Shown piece after piece: positions 21,939-29,341 of a stretch of 33,348 nucleotides of DNA (positions are counted from its first letter, which is position 1; every line of letters starts with the position of its first letter). The stretch lies in assembly GCF_900197875.1 (NCBI RefSeq), contig NZ_FZMO01000528.1, positions 1 through 33,348 on the forward strand, read 5' to 3'. A program made the position numbers and the translations under genes. The stretch is from Frankia canadensis. GTDB lineage: Bacteria; Actinomycetota; Actinomycetes; Frankiales; Frankiaceae. The notes under the pieces were generated by a model, which made no database searches, was not told the DNA's origin, and was given only the letters and a program-made list of their open reading frames with translations.

Positions 21939-22760
21939 TCAGCGCAGGCCGAGGGGGTCGGCGGCGACCTGGTCGGCCTGGGCTCGGGTGAGGTGGCCGG
22001 TGGCGACCAGACGGTCGAGGACGTGCCGTTGCCGCGCGCGGGCAGCGGCGAGGTGTTCGTACGGGTCGTACGCGGAGGGGGCCTGGACGAGCCCGGCGAG
22101 CAGGGACGCCTGGGTCCAGCTGAGCGTGGCGGGCATACGGCCGAAGTAGCCCGCTGCCGCGGAGGTGATGCCGTAGTAGCCATGGCCGAAGTACACCGTG
22201 TCCAGATACATGCGCAGGATGTCGTCCTTGCTGTACCCGGCATCGAGCTTGACGGCCAGCCCGATCTGCTCAATTCGATCGGTGAAGCTGCGGTGACCGC
22301 CGGTATAAAGGATCTTGACGAGCTGCTGGTCGAGCGTCGCCCCACCCTGGCTCTCGTCGCCCAGTAGCGGGCCGATCACGCCGCGCACCGCTCCAAGCGG
22401 ATCGACCCCGTGATGGTGCTGGAAGCGGCTGTCCTCGGTCGCGACCAGAGCCTCGACCACCCGAGCCGGCAACCGTTCCGTCAGCGCGGCGGCGCCGTGC
22501 TCGGCGGCCTGCGCCGCCACCCGGGCGCGGGCGTCGGAGGTCGACGGCGTGAGAGCCAGCACCCCGCCGAACGCGAGCGCCGCGAGCAGTATGACCACCA
22601 GCACCGCCAGGCCCAGCCGGCGTACGACCGAGGGCCAGCGCGGCCGCCTCGTCGGGACCGGCCGTAGCGGCAGGGTTTCGTGCATCCGGCGGCCTCCGTC
22701 CCGGCGGTCGTCCGGCGGACTCGGCCTTCCCGAGTCGGGGGGCGCTGGTCGGTCCTGCAT
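21939..22760 (-). CDS. Monofunctional GT51 peptidoglycan glycosyltransferase
   Basis: 273 residues from ATG 22760; ATG 22685 (MHETLPL) is an alternative. A Pro/Arg-rich cytosolic tail precedes one membrane anchor (about 50-72), then a GT51 domain. Key motifs are EDSRFQHHHGVD (catalytic Glu 109), QGGATLDQQLVK, ILRMYLDTVYFGHGYYGI and LAGLVQAPSAYDP. It polymerises lipid II into glycan strands outside the membrane. It lacks the transpeptidase domain of class A PBPs. A PhoP-box-like direct repeat lies 28-45 bp upstream, and the gene follows ctaG on the same strand. Confidence 0.9.
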   Translation of the reverse strand: MQDRPAPPDSGRPSPPDDRRDGGRRMHETLPLRPVPTRRPRWPSVVRRLGLAVLVVILLAALAFGGVLALTPSTSDARARVAAQAAEHGAAALTERLPARVVEALVATEDSRFQHHHGVDPLGAVRGVIGPLLGDESQGGATLDQQLVKILYTGGHRSFTDRIEQIGLAVKLDAGYSKDDILRMYLDTVYFGHGYYGITSAAAGYFGRMPATLSWTQASLLAGLVQAPSAYDPYEHLAAARARQRHVLDRLVATGHLTRAQADQVAADPLGLR

Positions 22761-22787
22761 GGGCGGCTTCCAGTATCCGGACCCGCG

Positions 22788-22805
22788 GATGTGAACACGC
22801 TGTGA
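22788..22805 (-). promoter_or_regulatory. PhoP-box-like direct repeat upstream of GT51
   Basis: The minus strand reads TCACAGC-GTGT-TCACATC, two 7-mers with 4-nt spacing. This is the published form of mycobacterial PhoP sites (TCACAGC-N4-TCACAGC, 13 of 14), and it also fits the 11-nt GTTCAC-type unit of Streptomyces PHO boxes (GTTCACA repeated at 11-nt period). A -10-like GATACT (complement of 22772-22777) follows. Confidence 0.55.
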
Positions 22806-22827
22806 ACGTGCCGACGCGCGGCGGCGA

Positions 22828-23769
22828 TCACCGGAGCCGGCGCGGATCGGTCTCCCACCACGGTCGGGTCATCGCCGAGCCGGACTCCGCCTCGGCCTCG
22901 TCGAGCATCCGGTCGATCTCGCGCGCCTCCCGCGCGTCCGCCCGCATCCAGCGCACCAGCAGCAGGGCGATGAACGGCAGGTCCACCACCTCGCCGACGC
23001 CCCACAGGATGGCGCCGCCGGTGCGCTGGTCGTGCAGCGGTGCCGGACCCCAGGCGGGATGGGCCGTGAGGTAGTAGCCGGCGGCCAGCAGGTGGGTGCG
23101 GAAGGTCAGGACGGCACCGGGAACCGAGTCGAGCAACAGCTCCAGGAAGCCGAGGAACAGCGCGCTCGCGGCGGCGAGCCCCGTCGCCCGCGCGGGCTCC
23201 TCCACCAGCGGCACGGCGACGAGCAGCCCGAGGGCGAGAAGCATGACCTGCACGCCGTGGTAGATCGCCGCGTGCCGCAGACTCGCCCCGAAAATCCCAC
23301 TGAACACCACCACGCTCGTGACGACCGGCACCAGCAACGCGCCGAAGGCCGGGTTCGCCACGCCCTTCGCGACCGGGTGTCCGGTCAGCCGACCGGTGGC
23401 GACGCGAAGACGTTCGGGTGCCGCGGACCGGGCGAGCCGCACGGGCCGTCCACAGGCCAGCAGCACCGGGGTCACCATGAACAGGCCGACGATCTCGACG
23501 AGATACGCGGAGAACAGCGTGTGCGCGTACGCGCCCGGCCACGCCATGGTGAAGACGAACAGGCTCAGCAGGCCGGGGCCGGCGAACAGCACCGTGCGGC
23601 CGACCGGCCAGGCCTCGCCGGCCCGCCGCATCCGCAGCAGCCCGTAGCCGTACGCGGCGGCCGCCGCCGCGATCAGCGCGATGCCGACCGGGTCCGGGCG
23701 CAGCGTTGCCCATTCGTGGCCCGGCGCCGGGGACGGGGCCGCCACGAGGATGGCGTCCGCTGTGCGCAT
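22828..23769 (-). CDS. ctaG: CtaG/caa3-type cytochrome c oxidase assembly protein
   Basis: 313 residues from ATG 23769. The 54 residues encoded upstream to 23931 are polar and atypical. Seven or more hydrophobic segments are visible. CtaG_Bacillus-type motifs appear: FTMAWPGAYAHTLFSAYLVEIV and GVGEVVDLPFIALLLVRWM near the end. The family helps assemble copper-containing caa3-type oxidases. This is a membrane protein with a cytosolic C-terminal tail of charged residues. The GT51 gene is 67 bp downstream in the same direction but has its own candidate operator. Confidence 0.85.
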   Translation of the reverse strand: MRTADAILVAAPSPAPGHEWATLRPDPVGIALIAAAAAAYGYGLLRMRRAGEAWPVGRTVLFAGPGLLSLFVFTMAWPGAYAHTLFSAYLVEIVGLFMVTPVLLACGRPVRLARSAAPERLRVATGRLTGHPVAKGVANPAFGALLVPVVTSVVVFSGIFGASLRHAAIYHGVQVMLLALGLLVAVPLVEEPARATGLAAASALFLGFLELLLDSVPGAVLTFRTHLLAAGYYLTAHPAWGPAPLHDQRTGGAILWGVGEVVDLPFIALLLVRWMRADAREAREIDRMLDEAEAESGSAMTRPWWETDPRRLR

Positions 23770-24058
23770 CCACTCACCTGACCAACCTGACTCGTCGGGC
23801 GGCGCCGCGGCGTCCGCGCGGGCGCCGTTGGTCGGCAACCGTCCGCACGCTACGCCGTGTCCGTGGCGCCGTGGGCGGACCGTCCGCCGTCGCCCCGCGA
23901 TGCGGGACATCCCTCGCGGTACCGGCGGCATGTCGGATCCGTCCGGTCCCGACTATCCGCGGGCCCAGATTGTAGTCGAGATTGTGCTTAGCGTGATCGG
24001 GGTATCTGGAGGGGGCGCGCCGGGAGGTCACGGCGACGCGACTCTCGAAGGGATGGCC

Positions 24059-24418
24059 ATGAAAATCCTCAAGGGGTTCAGATATCTCATCCTGGCTGTC
24101 GTCCTCGCCTTCACCGCCTTCCTGGGTGCCGCGCCGGCCGTGGCGGCCACGCCGACTCCGACTCCGACGTCGACGTCGACGTCGACTCCGGCGCCGCCGC
24201 CCAAGCCCGCCGTGGTGACTCCCACGCCCGGCGCCGCCGCCGAGAAGCCGCGCTACGACCATCACCGGGGCAGGTTCTGGATCTGCCGTCCCGGCTACTG
24301 GGAGCCTGGCTACTGGGAACCCGGCTTCCGGTGGCACGGCCACGACTTCCCGAAGGTGTGGCACGACAGGACGTGGCACCGCGGGCACTGCTACTGGGGG
24401 GTCTGGCCCGCGAAGTAG
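24059..24418 (+). CDS. Small secreted Trp/His/Tyr-rich protein with YWEPG repeat
   Basis: 119 residues from ATG 24059, with GAAGGG at 24047-24052 (ATG 24053, two codons earlier, is possible). It has a signal peptide of about 30 residues (MKILKGFRYLIL ... APAVA). A Pro/Thr/Ser linker follows (TPTPTPTSTSTSTPAPPPKP). The last 54 residues are dominated by aromatics and His: DHHRGRFWICRPGYWEPG, a second YWEPG, WHGHDFP and WHRGHCYWGVW. That gives 8 Trp, 7 His and two Cys (76 and 111). It resembles the YXWGXW-repeat secreted proteins of unknown function. His spacing would allow metal binding, which is inference. A strong terminator follows, so it is a monocistronic unit. Confidence 0.8.
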   Translation: MKILKGFRYLILAVVLAFTAFLGAAPAVAATPTPTPTSTSTSTPAPPPKPAVVTPTPGAAAEKPRYDHHRGRFWICRPGYWEPGYWEPGFRWHGHDFPKVWHDRTWHRGHCYWGVWPAK

Positions 24419-24451
24419 CGCGCCCGTGAACAACCGCGCCTGACCCCGCGG

Positions 24452-24511
24452 CGCCGGATTCCCGCCGCCGGTCGGATCATGGTCCGCCGGCGGTCGGGAG
24501 TCCGGCGTTTT
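24452..24511 (+). terminator. Strong intrinsic terminator, 24-bp stem plus TTTT
   Basis: CGCCGGATTCCCG (24452-24464) pairs with CGGGAGTCCGGCG (24495-24507) with a single G-U. The inner stem CCGCCGG (24465-24471) / CCGGCGG (24487-24493) adds seven pairs, and CGGA/TCCG adds four around a 6-nt loop, with one bulged base on each side. TTTT follows at 24508-24511. It ends the Trp/His-rich gene. Confidence 0.85.
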
Positions 24512-24537
24512 CGCGCTCCAGGCCAGGTAACAGACTG

Positions 24538-25809
24538 TCAGACAGCGGGCAGGAGACGGCCGCAGCGTGGCGCGGGGTCGACCGGGGCGAAGCCCGTGCC
24601 ATCCGGATTCACCCGGACGAACTCGTAGCAGGGTGTGATCGCCGAGATGCCGTGGCTCAGGTCGATCGCCTTCGGCAGCAGGCCGCCGGCGTCGTAGCGG
24701 GTCTGCCGGCGCAGGCCGGTCAGGACGCTCGCGCGGGTCGGGCAGGCGCCCGCGGCGCTGATCCCACGTAGCAGCAGGTCCGCGCTGATCCATCCGATGA
24801 GGGCGGTGCCGTCCGCGAACGTGGACGCCTGTGGCGCGTAGGCCGCGATCGCGGCGAGGAACCGCCGGTGGGCCGGCGCGTTGACCTCGAACGGAAGGTA
24901 GTCGACGAACGTGTACACCCCGCCCGCGTCGTCGCCGACCCGGGCGAGCTGGCTGCGGTCGTAGGTCGTCGGGTTGCCCACCACCGCCGTCAGGCCGAGG
25001 CCGGCGGAGCGCACGGCCGCGGTGATCTCGTAGAACGTGTGCGCCGGGACGAAGGCGATCAGGCTGTCGGCGTCCGCGTCGCGCAGCTGGGCGGCGAGAT
25101 CCATCCCGTCCACCGGACCCGGCGGGATCTGAATGCTGCGCGACACCCTCAGGTGGGCGGCCCGGACGCTCTGCTCGGCCGCGCTGCCCATCGCCTGCGT
25201 CCCGCCCGACAGCTGCACCGAGATGACGGCGACCCGGCGGGCCCCGCGGTCGTAGAGGAACTCGCCCAGGCCGCTGCTGGCCGGCTGCGCGAGCAGCGGT
25301 CGGGCGTAGCTGAACACGGTGGCGTCCGGGCGTGACGCCGCCGCCGGGTCGCTGACCTGGCCGTCGACGACGGGCACCTTGTCCGCGGCCAGCAGCGCCG
25401 CCGAGCCGGCGGAGGCCGAGCTGAACCGCAGGACGCCGAGGGAGCCCTCGGCGCGGGCCAGCCTGCGCCCGGCGACGGCGTTGAGCGTCGGCATCCCCTC
25501 GTCGTCCTCGATCCGGTAGGTCAGCCGCCGGCCGAGGATCCCGCCCGTCGCGTTCGCCTCGCCGAGCCGGGCGTCGACGCCCGCGCGGAACAGCGCGCTG
25601 GGATCGCCGGGAGTCGGCGAGCCGGATGCCAGCAGGCCAAGGCTGATCGCGTCGCGGGTGACCCCGGGCGTCGGCGGGCAGGGGTCCGGGCCGCTGCCCT
25701 GGCGGGCCTCGGACAGGATGCGGCCGCCGTCCCCGCCGCAGGCCGTCATGCCGGCGAGTGCGCAGCCGAGTGCGGCGGCCGCCGCGAGTGCGCGCGGGCT
25801 TCTTCTCAT
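24538..25809 (-). CDS. Lipoprotein substrate-binding protein, branched-chain amino-acid type
   Basis: 423 residues from ATG 25809; the longer frame to 26097 is rejected because it buries the signal. The lipoprotein signal MRRSPRALAAAAALGCALAG ends at MTAC, so the Cys would be lipidated. The mature part is a type 1 periplasmic-binding fold (Peripla_BP_6). DAISLGLLASGSPTPGD resembles the opening strand, and EANATGGILGRRLTYRIEDDEG is a hallmark of ABC branched-chain amino-acid or amide binding proteins. No permease or ATPase genes adjoin, so it may be an orphan sensor or receptor. Ligand unknown. Confidence 0.85.
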   Translation of the reverse strand: MRRSPRALAAAAALGCALAGMTACGGDGGRILSEARQGSGPDPCPPTPGVTRDAISLGLLASGSPTPGDPSALFRAGVDARLGEANATGGILGRRLTYRIEDDEGMPTLNAVAGRRLARAEGSLGVLRFSSASAGSAALLAADKVPVVDGQVSDPAAASRPDATVFSYARPLLAQPASSGLGEFLYDRGARRVAVISVQLSGGTQAMGSAAEQSVRAAHLRVSRSIQIPPGPVDGMDLAAQLRDADADSLIAFVPAHTFYEITAAVRSAGLGLTAVVGNPTTYDRSQLARVGDDAGGVYTFVDYLPFEVNAPAHRRFLAAIAAYAPQASTFADGTALIGWISADLLLRGISAAGACPTRASVLTGLRRQTRYDAGGLLPKAIDLSHGISAITPCYEFVRVNPDGTGFAPVDPAPRCGRLLPAV

Positions 25810-25810
25810 T

Positions 25811-25869
25811 CGTCCCCGTCCTCGTGCCCGTCCGGGCGTGCGCGCCGCCGTCCGCCGTTGCCGGGGACG
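25811..25869 (-). promoter_or_regulatory. Leader hairpin covering the ribosome site of the binding protein
   Basis: On the minus strand CGTCCCCG (25862-25869) is perfectly complementary to CGGGGACG (25811-25818), which lies 1-9 bases before ATG 25809. Pairing would partly occlude ribosome binding. A second dyad GGGCCGG (25888-25894) / CCGGCCC (25914-25920) lies farther upstream. Regulatory meaning is inferred. Confidence 0.35.
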
Positions 25870-26357
25870 GGCCTCGTCGGAACCCATGGGCCGGCCCGTC
25901 GGTGGGGGGTGGACCGGCCCGCCGCCGGGAATGACGGCCGGGCGCGAGGCAGCACAAGGTATTGACCGGCGGAAACGACGGTGTGGGCGTGCCCGTTTTC
26001 GGGTCCGCGCGGTGGGGATTTCGGGGGCACTGGACACACCCGATGAATCACGGAGCGGCCGGGAACCGGCCAATGCCGGACGGCGGCCCGATTTCATGCC
26101 CGGTTTCCGGCGGCTCGGCTCATGTCCGGCGCGTGACGGTGACCCTGATCCGGCACTTCTGGTTCAGTGCGATACCTGCTCGGGGGAGAAGAATATGCCC
26201 GTCTGGCATGCCGGTGCGGTCGCGTGCGAGTGGTGGGAGCGGGCGCCCGCCGCCGGGCGGCAACCGCGTGACGACGGCATTGCGCCGCTCGGGGCCCGGC
26301 GGGGGAAACAAGGCCAACCTTCATGCTTACCGCCGTGCGGCCCATGGCGGCAAGGTC

Positions 26358-26423
26358 GCCACCACCCACGGTGGTGGCCACGGCTGCCGGGTACCCGCTG
26401 GTCACCGGGGGCGCCCGGCAGCC
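26358..26423 (-). terminator. Pair of hairpins downstream of the crotonase gene
   Basis: GCCACCACC-CAC-GGTGGTGGC (26358-26378) is a perfect 9-bp stem with a 3-nt loop. GGCTGCCGGG (26382-26391) / CCCGGCAGCC (26414-26423) is a perfect 10-bp stem with a 22-nt loop. They lie 110-180 nt after the crotonase stop. There is no T tract, so termination is plausible but unproven. Confidence 0.45.
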
Positions 26424-26450
26424 GCTGCCGGCCACCCGCGAACCCTCGGT

Positions 26451-26520
26451 CGGGCGTGTCAGGGGTGTCAGGCGTGTCGGGCGCCTGTCGGGCCTGTCGG
26501 GCGCATCCGGTGTGTCAGGT
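26451..26520. repeat. 9-bp degenerate tandem repeats around TGTC
   Basis: TGTC recurs at 26457, 26466, 26475, 26486, 26495 and 26513, mostly 9 or 18 bp apart, in units like GGGCGTGTC and AGGCGTGTC. It is non-coding and adjoins the end of the crotonase gene. Confidence 0.6.
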
Positions 26521-26534
26521 GCGTCCGGGCCGGG

Positions 26535-27314
26535 TCAGCGGCCCGTGAAGTGGGGTTCGCGGCGCTCGGCGGTGGCGCGCACACCCTCGGCGAAGTCGGC
26601 GGTGGCGCGCAGGATCGCCTGCTCGGACGCCTCCCGCTCGGTGGCCGCCCGGATCTGGCCGATGAGCTCCGCCCACATCGTCGCCCGGATGCTGCGCACC
26701 GCCAGCGGCGCGGCGGCGGCGATCGACCCGGCGAACGCCACCGCCTGGGCCCGCAGCTCGTCGTCCGGGACGAGCCGGTCGGCGAGGCCGATCGCGCACG
26801 CCTCCTCGCCGGTCACCCGCCGCCCGGTGTAGAGCAGGTCCAGGGCCTTCTGTCGGCCGACGACCGCGGGCAGCGTCACCGTGATGCCGAAGCCCTGGTG
26901 CACGCCGAGCCGGGCGAAGTTCGCGACGAACCGCGTCCCGGGGGTCGCGATCCGGAAGTCCGTCGACAGCGCGAGACCCAGCCCACCGCCGATCGCGGTG
27001 CCCTGCACGGCCGCCACGACGGGCAGCGGCGCGGCGAACAGCCGGATCGCCTCCTCGTACAGCGCCGGCGCGCCCTGGACGGTGACCGGCTCGGCGGAGC
27101 TCGCCCCGCCGAGGTCCGCGCCGACGCAGAAGTGCCGGCCCGCGGCGGCGAGGACCACGGCGCGGGCGTCGCCGCCGGCGGCGAGCTCGTCGTAGGCGTC
27201 GGCGAGCGCCGTGACCAGCGGGAGGTCGAAGTAGTTGTGCGGGGGGCGGCGGATCTCGACGACCGCGACATGGTCCGGCCGGGTCTCGACGGCGATGTCC
27301 GCGTGCGCGCTCAT
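26535..27314 (-). CDS. Enoyl-CoA hydratase/isomerase (crotonase) family protein
   Basis: 259 residues. The crotonase fold is clear: oxyanion-hole segments RHFCVGADLGG and QGTAIGGGLGLALSTDFRIA, then LGVHQGFGITVTLPAVVG and the LLYTGRRVTGEEACAIGLAD block. Against the rat hydratase, the catalytic Glu144 position (ELAM in the canonical enzyme) is Gly in GLGLAL, and Glu164 (QPEI) aligns with Phe in ANFARLG. Ordinary hydratase chemistry is therefore doubtful. CoA-thioester binding should persist, and another crotonase reaction is likely. Adjacent genes give no pathway. Confidence 0.85.
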   Translation of the reverse strand: MSAHADIAVETRPDHVAVVEIRRPPHNYFDLPLVTALADAYDELAAGGDARAVVLAAAGRHFCVGADLGGASSAEPVTVQGAPALYEEAIRLFAAPLPVVAAVQGTAIGGGLGLALSTDFRIATPGTRFVANFARLGVHQGFGITVTLPAVVGRQKALDLLYTGRRVTGEEACAIGLADRLVPDDELRAQAVAFAGSIAAAAPLAVRSIRATMWAELIGQIRAATEREASEQAILRATADFAEGVRATAERREPHFTGR

Positions 27315-27682
27315 GGGCTCCTCCGGTGTTGCGCGGCGCCGCCGCGAGGCCGGGACGGGCTCGGCGCGGCCGCGCCGGATCGGGCGGATGGGCTGGCCCG
27401 GTGCTTATACCGCACCGCGCGGACTGCCGTCGGCCAGGACGATTCATTGCCATATTCGTGGATCGGTGTCGCGAGCCAGGTGAGCGGCGGAAGAATGCGC
27501 GGCGTCCGGGGTGACCGTTATTCGCCGTGCCCGCCCCCGGCGGTGAACGAGCTCTGCGGCGACTGCTGTCGATGGGTCGTTGTTTCCGAACGCCGGGAGG
27601 TGCGGCCGGTCGGTCCTTTGCGGACGTCGGTCGACCGCTCCGGCGTAATCCGTGAACCCGTGCCCGGGAAAGGGAGATCACG
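27315..27682. other. Intergenic region upstream of the small ORF and sigma operon
   Basis: No gene is supported in these 368 bp. It contains a perfect palindrome CGGTCGACCG (27628-27637) and should hold the promoter of the crotonase gene (minus) and that of the small ORF or sigma operon (plus). No reliable -10/-35 could be picked. Confidence 0.45.
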
Positions 27683-27805
27683 ATGTATGACGGTGTCGAC
27701 GCGCAGGCCGGAGCGGAGCGGCCCGCGGCTTCCGCGACCGGCGCGGCGCGCCCGGGCCGCTGCGAGTTCGAGTACCTCCTCGCCCTCGTCGAACCCGCCC
27801 CGTGA
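27683..27805 (+). CDS. Possible 40-residue small protein
   Basis: ATG 27683 has AGGGAG at 27671-27676 with six bases between, among the best ribosome sites in the window. The frame runs 40 codons to TGA 27803-27805 with mostly G/C third positions. The product starts MYDGVDAQAG, has an Ala-rich middle, and ends CEFEYLLALVEPAP with a single Cys and an aromatic/acidic tail. No family is recognised. It precedes the sigma-factor gene by about 80 bp on the same strand and could be a leader peptide, a small regulator, or chance. Confidence 0.45.
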   Translation: MYDGVDAQAGAERPAASATGAARPGRCEFEYLLALVEPAP

Positions 27806-27883
27806 CGAGTGGGGCCGCATCAGCCGGCACGTGACGCGGTCGTAGCGCCATCCGGGTTGAACCGCATGGCGAGAAGGTCCGTG

Positions 27884-28459
27884 ATGGAGGGCGTGCAGGC
27901 GCGACGGCGAGGCGGATCCGGAGTGGGCGACCACACCGGCGGGCCCGGAGGCGATGATGCCGCCGCCGACTTCGTACGCGCTGTGTACGCCGAGCACGGC
28001 TCTGCTCTGCTCGCCTTCATCACCCGGATGACCGGCGATCGCGCCCAGGCCGAGGACGTGTTGCAGGAGACGCTGGTGCGGGCGTGGCGGCACTCCGGCC
28101 GCCTCGGCGCCGACGGCCGGCCGCTGCGCCCGTGGCTGTTCACGGTCGCGAGCCGCATCGTCATCGACGAGCATCGGGCCCGCCGCGCGCGGCCGGCGGA
28201 GGTCGGGGCGGAGACCCTCGAACAGCTGCCGGCGAGCAACGAGTTGGATCGCGCGATGGAGAGCTGGCAGGTCGCCGAGGCGTTTCGGGCGCTGAGTCCC
28301 GAGCATCGCGCGGCCCTCGTCGAGACCTACTACCTCGGGCGCTCGGTGGCCGAGGCGGCGGCGACGCTGGGAATTCCACCCGGAACCGTCAAGTCGCGGG
28401 TGTACTACGGACTACGAGCGCTGAAACTGGCGCTGGAAGAACGGGGGTGGGCGACGTGA
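27884..28459 (+). CDS. SigL-like ECF sigma factor
   Basis: 191 residues from ATG 27884 (GAGAAGG at 27871-27877); ATG 27866 is an alternative. The sigma-2 region is VYAEHGSALLAFITRMTG followed by QAEDVLQETLVRAWRH and WLFTVASRIVIDEHRARR. The sigma-4 region is ALSPEHRAALVETYYLG, then AATLGIPPGTVKSRVYYGLR. The residue pattern is closest to mycobacterial SigL as I recall it. It directs RNA polymerase to stress or envelope promoters when released by its anti-sigma factor, whose GTG start overlaps this stop codon. Confidence 0.9.
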   Translation: MEGVQARRRGGSGVGDHTGGPGGDDAAADFVRAVYAEHGSALLAFITRMTGDRAQAEDVLQETLVRAWRHSGRLGADGRPLRPWLFTVASRIVIDEHRARRARPAEVGAETLEQLPASNELDRAMESWQVAEAFRALSPEHRAALVETYYLGRSVAEAAATLGIPPGTVKSRVYYGLRALKLALEERGWAT

Positions 28460-29322
28460 GTGGTGACTGCGCCGCCCCGCGGATCTCGCTCGGGGCCTAC
28501 GTCCTGGGCGCACTGGACCCGGCCGACCGCTCGGCGCTGGAGGCCCACCTCATCGACTGCGCGGACTGCCGGGCGGAACTGGCGGGCCTTGCCGGCCTGC
28601 CCGGCCTGCTCGGTCGCCTGCGCCTCGACGACGTCGCCGACCTCGCCGGGGATCCCTCGCTGCCCACGGCCGCCGGCCAGGCGCTGCCACACCAGGGCGG
28701 CGTGCCGCCGGTGGGTGCCGTGCCGCCGGTGGGTGCCGTGCGGCCCGGGAGAGACGCGCCCGCACCTGGGCATGGCTCGGCCTCGCCGGGGAGGGCGGGC
28801 AGGTCGCGGGCGGCGCGGCGGCGCGCGGCCGCGCCCGGTGTGGGTGGCCCGGCCGAGCGGGCGCTCGTGACGATCCGTCGGCAGCGCCGCACCGATCGCC
28901 GCCGGACCGTGCTCGGGGCGGCCGCGCTCGTGACGGCCGTCGCCGCGGCAGCCGTCGGGATCACCATCGCCGTGACGCCCGGCGGCGAGGACGGCGGCTT
29001 CTCCACCGCCCGCCCGCCCGGTCGGATGCTGACGGCGACCGGGGCGGCCAGCCAGGTCGAGGCATGGGTGTGGGTGGCCGCGGACCCGGCCGGCAGCGCG
29101 TTCACGGTGCGGCTGGCGAACGTGCCCCCGGGCAGTCACTGCGAACTCGTGGCACAGTCCGTCGACGGGCACCGCGAGACGGCGGCGAGCTGGTCGGCGA
29201 ACTACCACGGCGCGGTCGAGGTGCGGGGGACCTCCGGTATCACCCCCACCAGCCTCGCCCAGCTGATGATCGTCGACGCCGATGGCCGCCAGCTCGTGCT
29301 ACTGCCGGCGCGACCGGCCTGA
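28456..29322 (+). CDS. Membrane-bound zinc anti-sigma factor (RslA-like)
   Basis: 288 residues from GTG 28456, in a GTGA overlap with the sigma stop, so translation is coupled. The N-terminal domain has LGAYVLGALDPADRSALEAH and the zinc motif HLIDCADC (HxxxCxxC), which holds sigma on the cytosolic side. A Pro/Gly/Arg-rich linker contains a duplicated PPVGAV. One membrane segment (about 155-178) follows, then an extracytoplasmic RskA/RslA-type domain (VEAWVWVAADPAGSAF, ANVPPGSHCELVAQS). Redox or zinc loss, or proteolysis, would free the sigma factor. The pairing is clear; the signal is unknown. Confidence 0.9.
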   Translation: MSGDCAAPRISLGAYVLGALDPADRSALEAHLIDCADCRAELAGLAGLPGLLGRLRLDDVADLAGDPSLPTAAGQALPHQGGVPPVGAVPPVGAVRPGRDAPAPGHGSASPGRAGRSRAARRRAAAPGVGGPAERALVTIRRQRRTDRRRTVLGAAALVTAVAAAAVGITIAVTPGGEDGGFSTARPPGRMLTATGAASQVEAWVWVAADPAGSAFTVRLANVPPGSHCELVAQSVDGHRETAASWSANYHGAVEVRGTSGITPTSLAQLMIVDADGRQLVLLPARPA

Positions 29323-29341
29323 TGCCCCGACCGCGCCGGTC
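29312..29341. terminator. Hairpin spanning convergent stop codons
   Basis: GACCGG (29312-29317) and CCGGTC (29336-29341) are perfect complements. The anti-sigma stop (29320-29322) lies in the loop, and the opposite gene's stop (29340-29342) overlaps the right arm. Probable bidirectional terminator. Confidence 0.4.

Larger units (their letters stand above)
25810..26534. other. 725-bp region without a supported gene
   Basis: This stretch lies between the crotonase stop and the binding-protein start, both on the minus strand. It holds the leader hairpins near 25811-25920, a less GC-rich stretch at about 25970-26200, two hairpins at 26358-26423, and 9-bp degenerate repeats at 26451-26520. A plus-strand ATG at 26194 has a purine-rich upstream, but its frame ends in the simple repeats and shows no family, so I do not call it. 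Confidence 0.5.

Noticed and set aside
23774-25957. Minus-strand ORF of 727 codons across ctaG upstream, the Trp/His-rich gene and the binding protein
   Set aside because: It spans several real genes in the wrong frame and contains Arg/Gly-rich nonsense and no domain.
26194-26548. Plus-strand frame starting MPVWHAGAVACEWW with a purine-rich upstream
   Set aside because: It runs through hairpins and the 9-bp repeats (VSGVSGVSG), with no homology and poor codon pattern. Kept only as a remote possibility.
25962-27845. Plus-strand ORF of 627 codons across the crotonase gene
   Set aside because: Shadow of the crotonase gene extended by flanking non-coding DNA; no family resemblance.
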